From contig NZ_AP018907.1 of NCBI RefSeq assembly GCF_003966715.1, positions 1,724,001-1,788,000 on the forward strand: DNA of 64,000 nucleotides, read 5' to 3'. Below, in pieces: positions 18,917 through 27,823 of the stretch. The translations under genes were made by a program, and so were the position numbers. The DNA is from Blastochloris tepida. Its GTDB lineage: Bacteria; Pseudomonadota; Alphaproteobacteria; Rhizobiales; Xanthobacteraceae. Numbering within the stretch: position 1 is the first letter of the stretch; each line of letters begins with the position of its first letter. The notes beneath the pieces were generated by a model. It saw only the letters and a list, made by a program, of their open reading frames with translations, was not told where the DNA came from and did no database searches.

Positions 18917-20335
18917 CTAGAAACCTTGCTTCAAAAGATTCGCGACCGGCTGTTCGGGCAGGATCGCGTCCTCGTCTTCGCCGACCTTCAGCACGTCGCC
19001 CGGCATCAGCACCGTCGTGTCGGTGGCGGACACGACCTTCGGGCCGTCCTTCGTCTGCCGGACGATCGAGTGGCTCGGCGGCTTGCTTCCGAACGTCATG
19101 GCTACCAGCCGCTTGGCCTTGTCGAGCACGCCCGGAAGCATGTCGGCGGAAGCCATCACCGAGATCTGCACGTCGCCGATGGACTGCTTCACTTCGGCGA
19201 TCGACTTGGTGAGAATCGCCGTCCGCTCGGCCGCGAGACCGGCCTTGGCGCGCTCGGCCTGCTCCAGGCGACTCTTGGCGTGCAGCACCGCAAGCAGGTG
19301 GTCCTGCCAGCGGACCTCGATGTCCGACAGTTCGGTGCGCAGCGTCACGAGCGTGTTGCTCGACACCATCGCCCGCTCCTTGAGCTTCATGATGGTGTCG
19401 ATCCGCTCGAGCCGAAGCTCCTTCTGCTTCTCGATCTGCGCCGACTTGCGCTCGAGCGCCTCGATCTCGTTCTGCGCCGACTTGATGGCCGCCGTCGCCT
19501 CGTCCACGCGCTGCTGATGCTTGACGCGGTCGAGCTGGCTCGCCGCCATCTCCGCCGACAGTGCGAGCCGCGCATCATTCTCGCCGACCAGCGACAGAAG
19601 CTGTGCGGGCGGACGCGGCACGCCGCCATCGCGTTCCGATTCCAGCACGGCCTGGCGCGCAAGAAGCCGCTTCAACTGGTCCGCCGCCCGGCGAAGCTTC
19701 TCGAACTCCTGGACGCGGTCGCCCTTGTCCGCGCCCATGAAACCCAGCCTGTCGAGGCCACCGGCAAGCGCGATCGCCTGAAGCGCCGTCATTCCGGGCG
19801 TGTGCTTGTAGGCGCCGGGCTTGCGGAGCGGTCCCACCACATAGACCGGCGCCCGGTCGACGATGGTGATGTTGACATCGGCGCCGCGGCCCATCGCCTT
19901 GGAGAACGCCTTCACCAGATCGCGCTGCACCTCGTCGAGCCGGCGGTCCTGCACGACGAATCGCCCGAGCCGCGGAAACGAGATCGAGCCGTCCACCTCG
20001 ACCGCATACTCGCCGGAGAAATCCATGCGCTGATAGAATGTGCGCAGCGCCGACCGCGCGCCGGCATCCGACGCGCCGTTCGCGGGAACGTCCATCGTCT
20101 CGAAGAACGAGATCTTGAGTCGGTCGCCGATCGCCACGGTCGAACCGCCGAGAGACTCAGCGTCCGAGCGGGAGGCGGGAATCGACGAGGTCGGTCGATC
20201 GTCCGTGCCGGCACTGTACTCCTGTGCCTTTCCGCTCTCGCCAACGCCGACGATGACCGCGAAGATTGCAAGTGCCGCAGCGCTCCCAACGAGCGCTCCC
20301 CGGCCCGATAGGCTGCGCGGATAAAAATCGAGCAT
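18917..20335 (-). CDS. polysaccharide export protein, ExoF/Wza (OPX) family
   Basis: This 472-residue protein has an N-terminal hydrophobic leader (residues about 12-35). A Poly_export domain follows (VAIGDRLKISFFE ... VDGSISFPRLGRFVVQ, about 65-170), then an SLBB-type segment (APVYVVGPLRKPGAYKHTPGMTALQAI, about 175-200), a long coiled coil (about 220-380) and a C-terminal SLBB-like end (VLMPGDVLKVGED). The order is closest to ExoF-type proteins of rhizobia. It would help carry polysaccharide across the envelope and may replace the PelB/PelC exit. It is first in the minus-strand operon leading to the adhesin, 252 bp before it. Two Crp/Fnr-like dyads lie 185 and 249 bp upstream. ATG at 20335 has GAGGAG upstream. 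Confidence 0.85.
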   Translation of the reverse strand: MLDFYPRSLSGRGALVGSAAALAIFAVIVGVGESGKAQEYSAGTDDRPTSSIPASRSDAESLGGSTVAIGDRLKISFFETMDVPANGASDAGARSALRTFYQRMDFSGEYAVEVDGSISFPRLGRFVVQDRRLDEVQRDLVKAFSKAMGRGADVNITIVDRAPVYVVGPLRKPGAYKHTPGMTALQAIALAGGLDRLGFMGADKGDRVQEFEKLRRAADQLKRLLARQAVLESERDGGVPRPPAQLLSLVGENDARLALSAEMAASQLDRVKHQQRVDEATAAIKSAQNEIEALERKSAQIEKQKELRLERIDTIMKLKERAMVSSNTLVTLRTELSDIEVRWQDHLLAVLHAKSRLEQAERAKAGLAAERTAILTKSIAEVKQSIGDVQISVMASADMLPGVLDKAKRLVAMTFGSKPPSHSIVRQTKDGPKVVSATDTTVLMPGDVLKVGEDEDAILPEQPVANLLKQGF

Positions 20336-20519
20336 TATTCCCGCTCCTCTTCTTCAGACGCCGCAACCAACCCACACGCCTTCACCCAAAGGCGCCTCAC
20401 TTGCTTTCGTCAGATATGTCTTGATTGCGCTGTGTTGTGGTGGTTAATTTTTCGTTAACTTACAATGTTCTACAAGAAATGATTGTATCAAAGCGACTAT
20501 GACCGGGCTATTCCTAATG

Positions 20520-20535
20520 TCTGACCCAAATCAGA
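20520..20535. promoter_or_regulatory. candidate Crp/Fnr-type operator 1
   Basis: TCTGA-CCCAAA-TCAGA is a perfect 5-bp dyad with a 6-bp spacer, the TGA-N6-TCA geometry of Crp/Fnr sites. It lies 185 bp upstream of the OPX gene. Confidence 0.55.
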
Positions 20536-20583
20536 CTTGCCCTTCAGATGGGACCGATCGCAATCAACGTTAATTCCGCGAAG

Positions 20584-20599
20584 TCTGACCTGGATCAGA
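20584..20599. promoter_or_regulatory. candidate Crp/Fnr-type operator 2
   Basis: TCTGA-CCTGGA-TCAGA is a second perfect copy, 64 bp (about six helical turns) from the first, so both would lie on the same DNA face. Confidence 0.55.
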
Positions 20600-21568
20600 C
20601 TATGGATACTTGAGTTACCTATCGTCACAGACGTAGATTCCATGCAGGAAAGTCGGCCCGCGCAGGGTGCGCGTGAGAGCTTCGGCCCGCCGGAGCGGCG
20701 CCCCGAGAGGAGACTGTCGGCTGCGCGGCGTGGTGTCGGCGACCCGCAGTCGGCCTGGGCGTGCGAGCGGACGCTGCGAGGCGTCAATGGAGGGCAAAAT
20801 TGCCGTCAGGCGGCAACTGACGGCATGACGCGATCCGGCCGCTTTTGTTGTGGACAAGCTTCCGTTGCAAACGCGCGTTGCAACGTCGCCTGCCAGTCCG
20901 CCGGCACCGGGCCGGTCTGGGAGTGGCGGTCGACGGAGTTGCCGTCTTGGGAATCCCCGTCCCCAGGGACGCCATCCACCCGGCGCGGCTTGGCGGATTT
21001 CAGTTTCGGGGGCTTCGCCTCGAGATTCGGGTTTCGCGGTTCTGTCGGCGAACAGCGTCGACACAAAGATGAATGAACGATTTGTCGCGCAGTCCGCGCG
21101 GCGTGGAGGCCGTCGGTCATGTCGATCGGCGGCCTGCTGCGTCTTGCCAGCATTTCTGCCAGGATCTCGCTCACCGTGCGTAAGCATCCGCGTCCGCATT
21201 TCTCAACGATACCCTGCGATGTCAAGGACTCACGCACATGCGAGATCCCTGTTGACTGCCAGTTCTCTTGCTGGATCCGATAGCGACTCGCTCATGACTC
21301 TGAAATATCATCACGACTTCGAGCGACCGCAGAGGCAGACGATCAAATAGCGACTCGCACGATCACCAAACTCATTTTTCAAGCTATTTCGAAATACATT
21401 ATGGTTAACACAGTTAACAACCGTATACCGCTACATTGTTTATTGATGCGGCACTTGGCGGTTTTATTATTTTCGACATTCATAGGCATACTTTTGACAT
21501 TATACGAAGATAATTTTGCCCTAGGTGTCGGCGACGCTTGAGTGCCATTGTTTGAGGGAGCCTCCGTT

Positions 21569-22927
21569 ATGGCAGTGACAGGCATGTACGTTCTGCAAGG
21601 TGTCGTACCGTCCGAGGTGGCATCTGCGCCGTTTGATGTAAAAGTCGTTGAAACATACAACGACAATGGGACTGCTTTTTCCAAAGCAGACGTCGCCAAG
21701 ATGACGGCCGGCGCCGGTGACGTTCTTGGATATTTCTGTCTCGGAGAGGCGGAAAATTATCGCAGCTACTTCAAATCCCTGCCCAAGTCCGTATTGGGTC
21801 CGGTCGATCCCGATTGGGCTGGCAATTACCAAGTCGCCTATTGGTCGACGGAGTGGAAGTCGGTCGCCAAGGCGGAAATCGCCCGGATGGTCCAGGCTGG
21901 CTATGACGGCGTCTATTTCGACGTCATCGACGAATACGAGATGGCCTGGGCGAAGAAGAATGCCCCGGGCGGCGATGCCGCCGGCGCGATGAAGTCTCTC
22001 GTCAAGGAGCTGTCAGCTTACGCCAAGAGCCTGGATCCCGACTTCAAGGTCTGGGTCAATGGCGGCGAGGGTCTGCTGACGGACGCGAGCTACGTCAAGG
22101 CCGTCGACGGCTTGTTCAAAGAAAACCTGTTCTACGACTTCGACGGCAGCAACAAGATTGCGGCCGCTGATACCCAGTACTCGCTCGATCTGCTGAAATA
22201 CGCGACCAATGCCGGAAAGCCGGTGGTCGCCATCGAATATGTGGCCGGCAACGCGACCAAGGTCGCCGACGTTCACGCCAAGGCGGCCAAGGCCGGAATC
22301 GGAAGCTACGTCGCCGAGCTGGAGCTCGACGGCATCAATCTGGCCGACAACCCCGTCACCACGTCGGGCGGCAGCACCGGCAGCTCGACCGGCACGGGCA
22401 CCGGCGGCACCGTGACCACGAACCCCGGCTCCACCGACTCGGGCTCGGACAGCGGCTCCACCGATGCCGGCTCGGGCACCGGTACCGGCACCAACGGCTC
22501 CGGCACCCGGCGGAATTCCGGCTCGGGCTCCACGAGCTTCGGCCGCCGCAACGGCTCATCGGCCACCGACACCGACTCCGGCACGTCGTCGTCCGGCGGC
22601 GGCTCCTCGACGCGGCGAACCTCTCTCGGGTCGTCGCGCAGCAGCCCGTCCGTCACTTCGTCCGGCGACAGTACCCGCACCACCACGTCCTCCGGCACCA
22701 GCAGCCGCCTGCTCGGCACCCCCACCACGCTGGGCTATTCGTCCGACACGACGTCATCGGACACCACGTCGGCGGCCAGCGCCGGCACCGGCCGCTCGCG
22801 CCTCGCTTTGCTGAACCAGTACGCGGCGTCGAGCTTCGACACGGCTGGCGCCTTCCAGAGCCGGACCGCGTCGCAGGACCGGGCCTCGGAGAGCCTGATC
22901 CAGATTACCCAGTCGCAGCACAGGTGA
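21569..22927 (+). CDS. leaderless GH114/TM1410-type polygalactosaminidase-like protein with Ser/Thr/Gly-rich tail (hydrolase 2)
   Basis: This 452-residue protein has no signal peptide (MAVTGMYVLQG). Residues 5-260 form a TM1410-type barrel with GYDGVYFDVIDEYE (D118, D121) and KENLF (E185) at the positions shared with the two other hydrolases. Residues 263-405 are low-complexity Ser/Thr/Gly with many DS/TD steps, and the last 45 residues form a distinct end (LNQYAASSF to ITQSQHR). Genes for a HlyB-type ABC transporter and a HlyD-type adaptor follow directly on the same strand, so the protein is probably exported by type I secretion with its signal in the tail. It would cut the Pel-like polymer outside the cell. 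ATG at 21569 is chosen over a GTG at 21542 because GAGGGAG lies just before it. Confidence 0.75.
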   Translation: MAVTGMYVLQGVVPSEVASAPFDVKVVETYNDNGTAFSKADVAKMTAGAGDVLGYFCLGEAENYRSYFKSLPKSVLGPVDPDWAGNYQVAYWSTEWKSVAKAEIARMVQAGYDGVYFDVIDEYEMAWAKKNAPGGDAAGAMKSLVKELSAYAKSLDPDFKVWVNGGEGLLTDASYVKAVDGLFKENLFYDFDGSNKIAAADTQYSLDLLKYATNAGKPVVAIEYVAGNATKVADVHAKAAKAGIGSYVAELELDGINLADNPVTTSGGSTGSSTGTGTGGTVTTNPGSTDSGSDSGSTDAGSGTGTGTNGSGTRRNSGSGSTSFGRRNGSSATDTDSGTSSSGGGSSTRRTSLGSSRSSPSVTSSGDSTRTTTSSGTSSRLLGTPTTLGYSSDTTSSDTTSAASAGTGRSRLALLNQYAASSFDTAGAFQSRTASQDRASESLIQITQSQHR

Positions 22928-23035
22928 CGCACCGGAGGCATCGCCCGCCGCGGCGATCGCCGGCCTGGATCGAGACGGTGCGGCCTTGCGGGCCGCACCG
23001 TCGCCTGCCGAACCCGGAGGACGAGGCACGCCGCA

Positions 23036-25198
23036 GTGACTGACAGCAACGAGGTGGCCTGCTCGTCCGAACCCGGGATCCCCCACGATCCCGGGCTGAT
23101 CGCGCTGGTCATGATGCTGGGGTTCCACGGGTTCGGGGTCGATCCCGAGCAGGTCCGCCATCAGTTCGGCGCCCGGCCGATCGGCGTCGCCGAGATGATT
23201 CGCGGCGCCCAGCAGTTCGGGCTGAAGGCACGGGCGGTCCGCAGCAATTGGAGCCGTCTGGCGAAGACGCCGCTGCCGGCCGTCGCCACGCTCAATGACG
23301 GCAGCTTCCTGCTGCTCGGCAAGGTGGGCGAGAGCGAGATCCTGGTGCAGGCGCCGGATCGCGCCCGGCCGGCGATGATGACGCGCGAGGAATTGGAGCG
23401 GGTCTGGAGCGGCCAGCTCGTGCTGATGACGAAGCGCAGCTCGCTCACCGACCTGACCCGCCGCTTCGACATCACCTGGTTCTTCGGCGCAATCCACAAG
23501 TACCGGTTCCTGCTGGGCGAGGTGCTGGTCGCCTCGTTCTTCCTCCAACTCCTGGCGCTGGTCTCGCCGCTGTTCTTCCAGGTGGTGATCGACAAGGTTC
23601 TGGTGCACCAGAGCATGCGCACGCTCGACGTGCTGGTGATGGGGCTCGTGGCCATCGCCGTGTTCGAGACGGTGCTCGGCATCCTGCGCACCTATCTGTT
23701 CGCGCACACCACCAACCGGATCGACGTCGAACTCGGGGCGCGGCTGTTCCGGCATCTGCTGGCGCTGCCCATCGCCTATTTCCAGGCGCGGCGCGTCGGC
23801 GATTCGGTGGCGCGCGTCCGCGAATTGGAGAACATCCGGAACTTTCTCACCAGTTCCGGGCTGACGCTGGTCATCGACCTGTTCTTCACCTTCGTGTTCA
23901 TCGCGGTGATGTTCTTCTATTCGCCGCTGCTGACCATGGTCGTGCTGGCGTCGCTTCCCATCTATGTCGGCATCTCGGCGGCGGCGACGCCGCTGTTCCA
24001 GAAGCGTCTCGACGAGAAGTTCGCCCGCGGCGCCGAGAACCAGGCGTTCCTGGTCGAGAGCGTCACCGGGGTCGAGACGCTCAAGGCGATGGCGGTCGAG
24101 CCGCAGATGCAGCAGCGCTGGGAGGAGCAGCTTGCCGCCTATGTGAGCGCGAGCTTCAAGGTGCTGAGCCTCGGCAACACCGCCAGCGAGAGCGTCCAGC
24201 TTGTCAGCAAGCTGGTCACCGCCGCCCTGCTCTATCTCGGCGCGCAGCTCGTCATCGAGGGCCGGCTCACGGTCGGCGAGCTGGTGGCGTTCAACCTGCT
24301 GGCCGGGCGGGTCAGCGCGCCGGTGTTGCGGCTCGCGCAAATCTGGCAGGACTTCCATCAGGCGCGGCTGTCCATCGCCCGTCTCGGCGACATCCTCAAC
24401 ACCGCGCCCGAGCCGCTCTACAGCCCCGGGCGGATGACGCTGCCGATGATTCGCGGCGATGTCAGCTTCGAGCACGTCACCTTCCGTTATCGCATCGACG
24501 GACCGGAGATCCTGCACGACATCAATCTGCACGTTCCCGCCGGCCAGGTGATCGGCGTGGTCGGCCGCTCGGGCTCGGGAAAAAGCACGCTCGCCAAGCT
24601 CGTCCAGCGGCTCTACGTGCCCGAATCAGGCCGGGTGCTGGTCGATGGAATCGACGTGGCGCAGGTCGATCCGGCCTGGCTGCGGCGCCAGATCGGCGTG
24701 GTGCTGCAGGACAATATCCTGTTCAACCGCACGGTGCGCGACAACATCGCGCTGGCCGATCCGGCGCTGCCGACCGGGCGCGTCATCGCCGCCGCGACGC
24801 TGGCGGGCGCGCACGAGTTCATCATGCAGCTTCCGCAGGGCTACGACACCATCGTCGGCGAGCGCGGCAGCAGCCTGTCCGGCGGTCAGCGCCAGCGAAT
24901 CGCCATCGCCCGCGCGCTGATCACCGATCCGCGCATCCTGATCTTCGATGAAGCGACCAGCGCGCTGGATTATGAGAGCGAGAGCATCATCCAGCAGAAC
25001 ATGGCGCAGATCGCCGAAGGGCGGACGGTGTTCATCATCGCCCACCGGCTGTCGGCGCTGCGGCAGGCCGACCGCATCATCACCATCGAGCGCGGACGGC
25101 TGATCGAGGACGGCACGCACCACGAGCTGATGCTCAAGGCCGGCGGGCGCTATGCGACGCTGTACCGGCTGCAGGCCGGGCTGCACGAGGTGATCTGA
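23036..25198 (+). CDS. type I secretion ABC transporter, HlyB type with inactive C39-like domain
   Basis: The 720-residue exporter begins with a C39-peptidase-like domain (residues about 14-130, DPGLIALVMM ... LNDGSFLLLGKV). The catalytic Cys is absent, so it is a substrate-binding domain as in HlyB. Six transmembrane helices (about 155-440) and the nucleotide-binding domain follow: Walker A GRSGSGKST, signature LSGGQRQRIAIARAL, Walker B ILIFDEATSALD, H-loop IAHRL. The GTG start at 23036 follows CCCGGAGGACGAGG. Its neighbours are the leaderless hydrolase upstream and a HlyD protein 8 bp downstream, which together form one export operon. Confidence 0.93.
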   Translation: MTDSNEVACSSEPGIPHDPGLIALVMMLGFHGFGVDPEQVRHQFGARPIGVAEMIRGAQQFGLKARAVRSNWSRLAKTPLPAVATLNDGSFLLLGKVGESEILVQAPDRARPAMMTREELERVWSGQLVLMTKRSSLTDLTRRFDITWFFGAIHKYRFLLGEVLVASFFLQLLALVSPLFFQVVIDKVLVHQSMRTLDVLVMGLVAIAVFETVLGILRTYLFAHTTNRIDVELGARLFRHLLALPIAYFQARRVGDSVARVRELENIRNFLTSSGLTLVIDLFFTFVFIAVMFFYSPLLTMVVLASLPIYVGISAAATPLFQKRLDEKFARGAENQAFLVESVTGVETLKAMAVEPQMQQRWEEQLAAYVSASFKVLSLGNTASESVQLVSKLVTAALLYLGAQLVIEGRLTVGELVAFNLLAGRVSAPVLRLAQIWQDFHQARLSIARLGDILNTAPEPLYSPGRMTLPMIRGDVSFEHVTFRYRIDGPEILHDINLHVPAGQVIGVVGRSGSGKSTLAKLVQRLYVPESGRVLVDGIDVAQVDPAWLRRQIGVVLQDNILFNRTVRDNIALADPALPTGRVIAAATLAGAHEFIMQLPQGYDTIVGERGSSLSGGQRQRIAIARALITDPRILIFDEATSALDYESESIIQQNMAQIAEGRTVFIIAHRLSALRQADRIITIERGRLIEDGTHHELMLKAGGRYATLYRLQAGLHEVI

Positions 25199-25206
25199 GG
25201 CGCGAC

Positions 25207-27177
25207 ATGAAGACCAAACCGCACGCCGCCAATGATCCGGGACTGCTCGTTCTCGGCATGCTGTTTCGCCTGCGCAACATCCCCGCCGATTTCGACATGC
25301 TGGCACCGTCGGCGGGCGCGGTGGATGTGCCGGCCATGCTGCGCTTCGCCCGCGCGCACGGCCTCAAAGCCCGCGCCGCCAATATGGGCTGGAAGCAGCT
25401 TCAGGGCGCGCCGCTCCCCGCCATCGCCGCACTCACGGACGGCAGCTTCCTGCTGGTCGGCCGGGTGGCGGACGACCGGGCGATCGTGGTGGCGCCGACC
25501 GCCACGCGGCCGGCGATGATGACGCGGGACGAATTCGAGGCGGCCTGGAGCGGGCAGATCGTGCTGATCACACCGCGCAGCGCCGCCGACGCCCGGCTGC
25601 GACGCTGGGCCAGTGCCGCCATTGCCGCGCCGGCGCGCCTCGTCCAAACCCTCGCCGGCCGTATCCGCCGCCTCGCCAATCCCATGGCGGCGCGCGAGGC
25701 GGCGCAGCGCGGCGCGACGGCCGCAAGCGGCGTGATCATCGATTTCGCCGAGCGGGCCCGCAAGCTGCAGAACGCCGTGGCGCCGAAACCCCGGACTTCC
25801 TCCCGCCGCACTGCCGAGGAACTGGCCTTCCTGCCGGCGGCGCTGGAGATCGTCGAGACGCCGCCCTCCCCGATCGGCCGCGGCATCATCTTCAGCCTCA
25901 TCGCCATCATCGTCGCGGCGCTGGCGTGGTCCAGCCTCGGCACGGTCGATATCGTCGCGGTGGCCCAGGGCAAGATCATCCCGAGCGGCCGCACCAAGAC
26001 GATCCAGCCGTTCGAGACCGGCATCGTGCGGGCGATCCATGTCAGCGACGGCCAGCGGGTGAAGGCCGGCGACGTGCTGATCGAGCTCGACCCGACGATG
26101 AACGCGGCCGAACTCGGGCGCCTGCGCGCCGATCTGCTGGCGGCGCGCCTGGAGGTTGCGCGCCTCCACGCGGCGCTGAACGGCGGCGACGACCCGGTGG
26201 CGGCGTTCGCGCCGCCTGCCGATGCGCCAGCCGATCTGGTGCAGATGCAGCGCCGCTTCCTGCTCAGCCAGATCACCGAGCAGAAGGCCAAGATCGCCGC
26301 CATCGACCGGCAGGTGGCGCAGCGGGAGGCCGAGCGCGCCACGATTCGCGCCTCGATCGACAAGCTCAAGGCGACCATGACGCCGCTGCAGCAGCGCGTC
26401 GAGATCCGCGAACACCTGTTCCAGAAGGAGCTGGGCTCGAAGATCGTCTATCTCTCCGAAATGCAGGAGCTGATCGGCCAGCGCCAGGAGATCCTGGTGC
26501 AGGAGAGCCGCTACAGCGAGGCGGAGGCCGCCATCGCCTCGCTGGTGGAGACGCGAAACCGGGCCGTGGCCGAATACGAGCGCGGCCTGTTCGACGAATT
26601 CGCCAGGGCCGAGCAGCGGGTCGCAGGGCTCGCGCAGGACATCATCAAGGCCGAGCAGCGCACCAGCCTGCAGAAGCTCACCGCGCCGGTCGACGGCAAG
26701 GTGCAGCAGCTCGCCGTTCACACCATCGGCGGCGTGGTGACGCCGGCGCAGACCCTGATGCTGATCGTGCCGGCGGAAAGCCGGCTCGAGATCGAGGCCA
26801 TGATCTCGAACCGGGATATCGGCTTCGTCGAGGTCGGCCAGGAGGTGGCGATCAAGGTCGACGCCTTCAACTTCACCCGCTACGGGCTGCTGCACGGCCG
26901 GATCCTGTCGATCTCCCAGGACTCCATCACCCGCGACCGGGGCCACGACCGCGATGCGGCGAGCAGCGAGCCCAGCAGCGAACCGAAGGGGCAGGAACTG
27001 GCCTACGCCGCCCACATCTCGCTCGACCGGACCGAGATGGATCTCGGCGACAAGCGCGTCAGCCTGTCGCCGGGCATGGCGATCACCGCCGAGGTCAAGA
27101 CCGGCTCGCGCCGGATCATCAGCTATCTGCTGTCGCCGCTGGTTCGCTACAAGCAGGAAAGCCTGCGCGAGCGCTGA
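25207..27177 (+). CDS. type I secretion membrane-fusion protein (HlyD) with an N-terminal C39-like domain
   Basis: This 656-residue protein is longer than usual HlyD (about 480). Residues 8-125 are clearly homologous to the C39-like domain of the preceding ABC transporter (DPGLLVLGM, LTDGSFLLVGRV, RPAMMTRDEFEAAWSGQIVL). It again lacks a catalytic Cys. A basic linker (130-220) precedes the single transmembrane helix (about 222-242). The periplasmic lipoyl, coiled-coil and beta-barrel parts follow (IQPFETGIVRAIHVSDGQRV, VDGKVQQLAVHTIGGVV). The predicted cytoplasmic C39-like domain would give the adaptor its own cargo-binding site next to that of the transporter. The gene ends at palindromic repeat B and is convergent with the disrupted regulator. 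Confidence 0.9.
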   Translation: MKTKPHAANDPGLLVLGMLFRLRNIPADFDMLAPSAGAVDVPAMLRFARAHGLKARAANMGWKQLQGAPLPAIAALTDGSFLLVGRVADDRAIVVAPTATRPAMMTRDEFEAAWSGQIVLITPRSAADARLRRWASAAIAAPARLVQTLAGRIRRLANPMAAREAAQRGATAASGVIIDFAERARKLQNAVAPKPRTSSRRTAEELAFLPAALEIVETPPSPIGRGIIFSLIAIIVAALAWSSLGTVDIVAVAQGKIIPSGRTKTIQPFETGIVRAIHVSDGQRVKAGDVLIELDPTMNAAELGRLRADLLAARLEVARLHAALNGGDDPVAAFAPPADAPADLVQMQRRFLLSQITEQKAKIAAIDRQVAQREAERATIRASIDKLKATMTPLQQRVEIREHLFQKELGSKIVYLSEMQELIGQRQEILVQESRYSEAEAAIASLVETRNRAVAEYERGLFDEFARAEQRVAGLAQDIIKAEQRTSLQKLTAPVDGKVQQLAVHTIGGVVTPAQTLMLIVPAESRLEIEAMISNRDIGFVEVGQEVAIKVDAFNFTRYGLLHGRILSISQDSITRDRGHDRDAASSEPSSEPKGQELAYAAHISLDRTEMDLGDKRVSLSPGMAITAEVKTGSRRIISYLLSPLVRYKQESLRER

Positions 27178-27180
27178 GCG

Positions 27181-27307
27181 TGATACGGTTTCCGGTATCC
27201 CGAAGGGATCAACCGGAAACGGCCTCGCCGAAAACCCCTCGTTCAGAAGTGGGATTTTCGGCGATCTGACTACGGTTCTCCGGCCCTGGAGACCGGAAAC
27301 CGTATCA
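27181..27307. repeat. cloverleaf-like palindromic repeat, copy B
   Basis: The outer arms ATACGGTTTCCGG and CCGGAAACCGTAT enclose an inner stem TATCCCGAAGGGAT with CCGGAAAC and a second stem CGCCGAAAA with TTTTCGGCG. It fills the gap between the convergent HlyD and Crp-family genes, and the latter's stop (27305-27307) lies in its end. Confidence 0.9.
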
Positions 27308-27545
27308 TTTCTCCTTGACGGCGCGCCTCAGGATGCCGGCGATCGTCGATGCCTGCATCAGCGCATCAACGTCCTTGATCATGACGTCGTTGCGGCCCGC
27401 GCGCTCGATGATCCCGGCTGTCGCGAGCTGGACCATGATCCGACTCAAGGTATCGGCATTGATCGCCAGATAGCTCGCAATATCGTCCCGCGAGGGAAGC
27501 TTGATGACCGGCTGCCGCTCATCATGGCGCAGCGACAGATAAAGC
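27305..27545 (-). pseudogene. Crp/Fnr-family regulator, 3' fragment (HTH domain), separated by IS66 insertion
   Basis: This fragment encodes the C-terminal winged-helix domain. It includes LPSRDDIASYLAINADTLSR, in which D-x-x-S-R matches the E-x-x-S-R recognition helix of Fnr, and ends AVKEK-stop. Removing the IS and one target-duplication copy joins it in frame to the 5' fragment (30333-30927), giving a 275-residue protein (595 + 233 bases, divisible by three). Confidence 0.85.
27538..27545. repeat. 8-bp target-site duplication, left
   Basis: GATAAAGC directly abuts the left inverted repeat of the IS66 element and is repeated at 30333-30340. An 8-bp duplication is characteristic of IS66. 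Confidence 0.95.
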
Positions 27546-27578
27546 GTATCCCTCCGGCGTGGGCCGCAGGTGGGGCGC

Positions 27579-27821
27579 TTACGGCTCTGAAGGTCCGAGG
27601 AGCGCCGGGTTTGCTTTGTGGATTTTGATGAGTTCGACCAGGGTCTCGATTCCGAAGTCGGTGAACGCCCTGACGGCGGCGTCGCCGACGCCGTAGACCC
27701 AGATGATGCCGTCCTCGACGTCCATTTCGTTGGCGACCTGGTGCAGCCAATCTTCGTCTTCGCCGAGGTCCTCGGCGACGCGAGCGATCGTGGTGACGCG
27801 GGAGACCTTGTTGACGTGCAT
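27579..27821 (-). CDS. small IS66 accessory protein of unknown function
   Basis: An 80-residue acidic protein starts MHVNKVSRVTT, 2 bases after the tnpC stop, and ends near the left inverted repeat. Such a fourth gene follows tnpC in several IS66-family elements, and its role is unknown. The ATG at 27821 is preferred to an upstream in-frame ATG at 27866, which would overlap tnpC. Confidence 0.65.
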   Translation of the reverse strand: MHVNKVSRVTTIARVAEDLGEDEDWLHQVANEMDVEDGIIWVYGVGDAAVRAFTDFGIETLVELIKIHKANPALLGPSEP

Positions 27822-27823
27822 GC

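Larger units (their letters stand above)
20336..21568. other. long divergent regulatory region, no convincing gene
   Basis: This 1.2-kb gap separates the divergent OPX and leaderless-hydrolase genes. The edges (20400-20520 and 21350-21560) are markedly AT-rich compared with the window, as expected for promoters. Two TCTGA-N6-TCAGA dyads lie at 20520 and 20584. The GC-rich middle has only frames that overlap one another and lack recognisable domains. A minus-strand frame at 20806-21237 may be a decayed gene or an unknown small protein, but I cannot support it. Confidence 0.6.

Noticed and set aside
20806-21237. Minus-strand frame of 143 codons in the divergent gap
   Set aside because: No recognised motif, no clear ribosome-binding site, and competing frames on both strands. 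It could be a decayed gene, but there is not enough to annotate.
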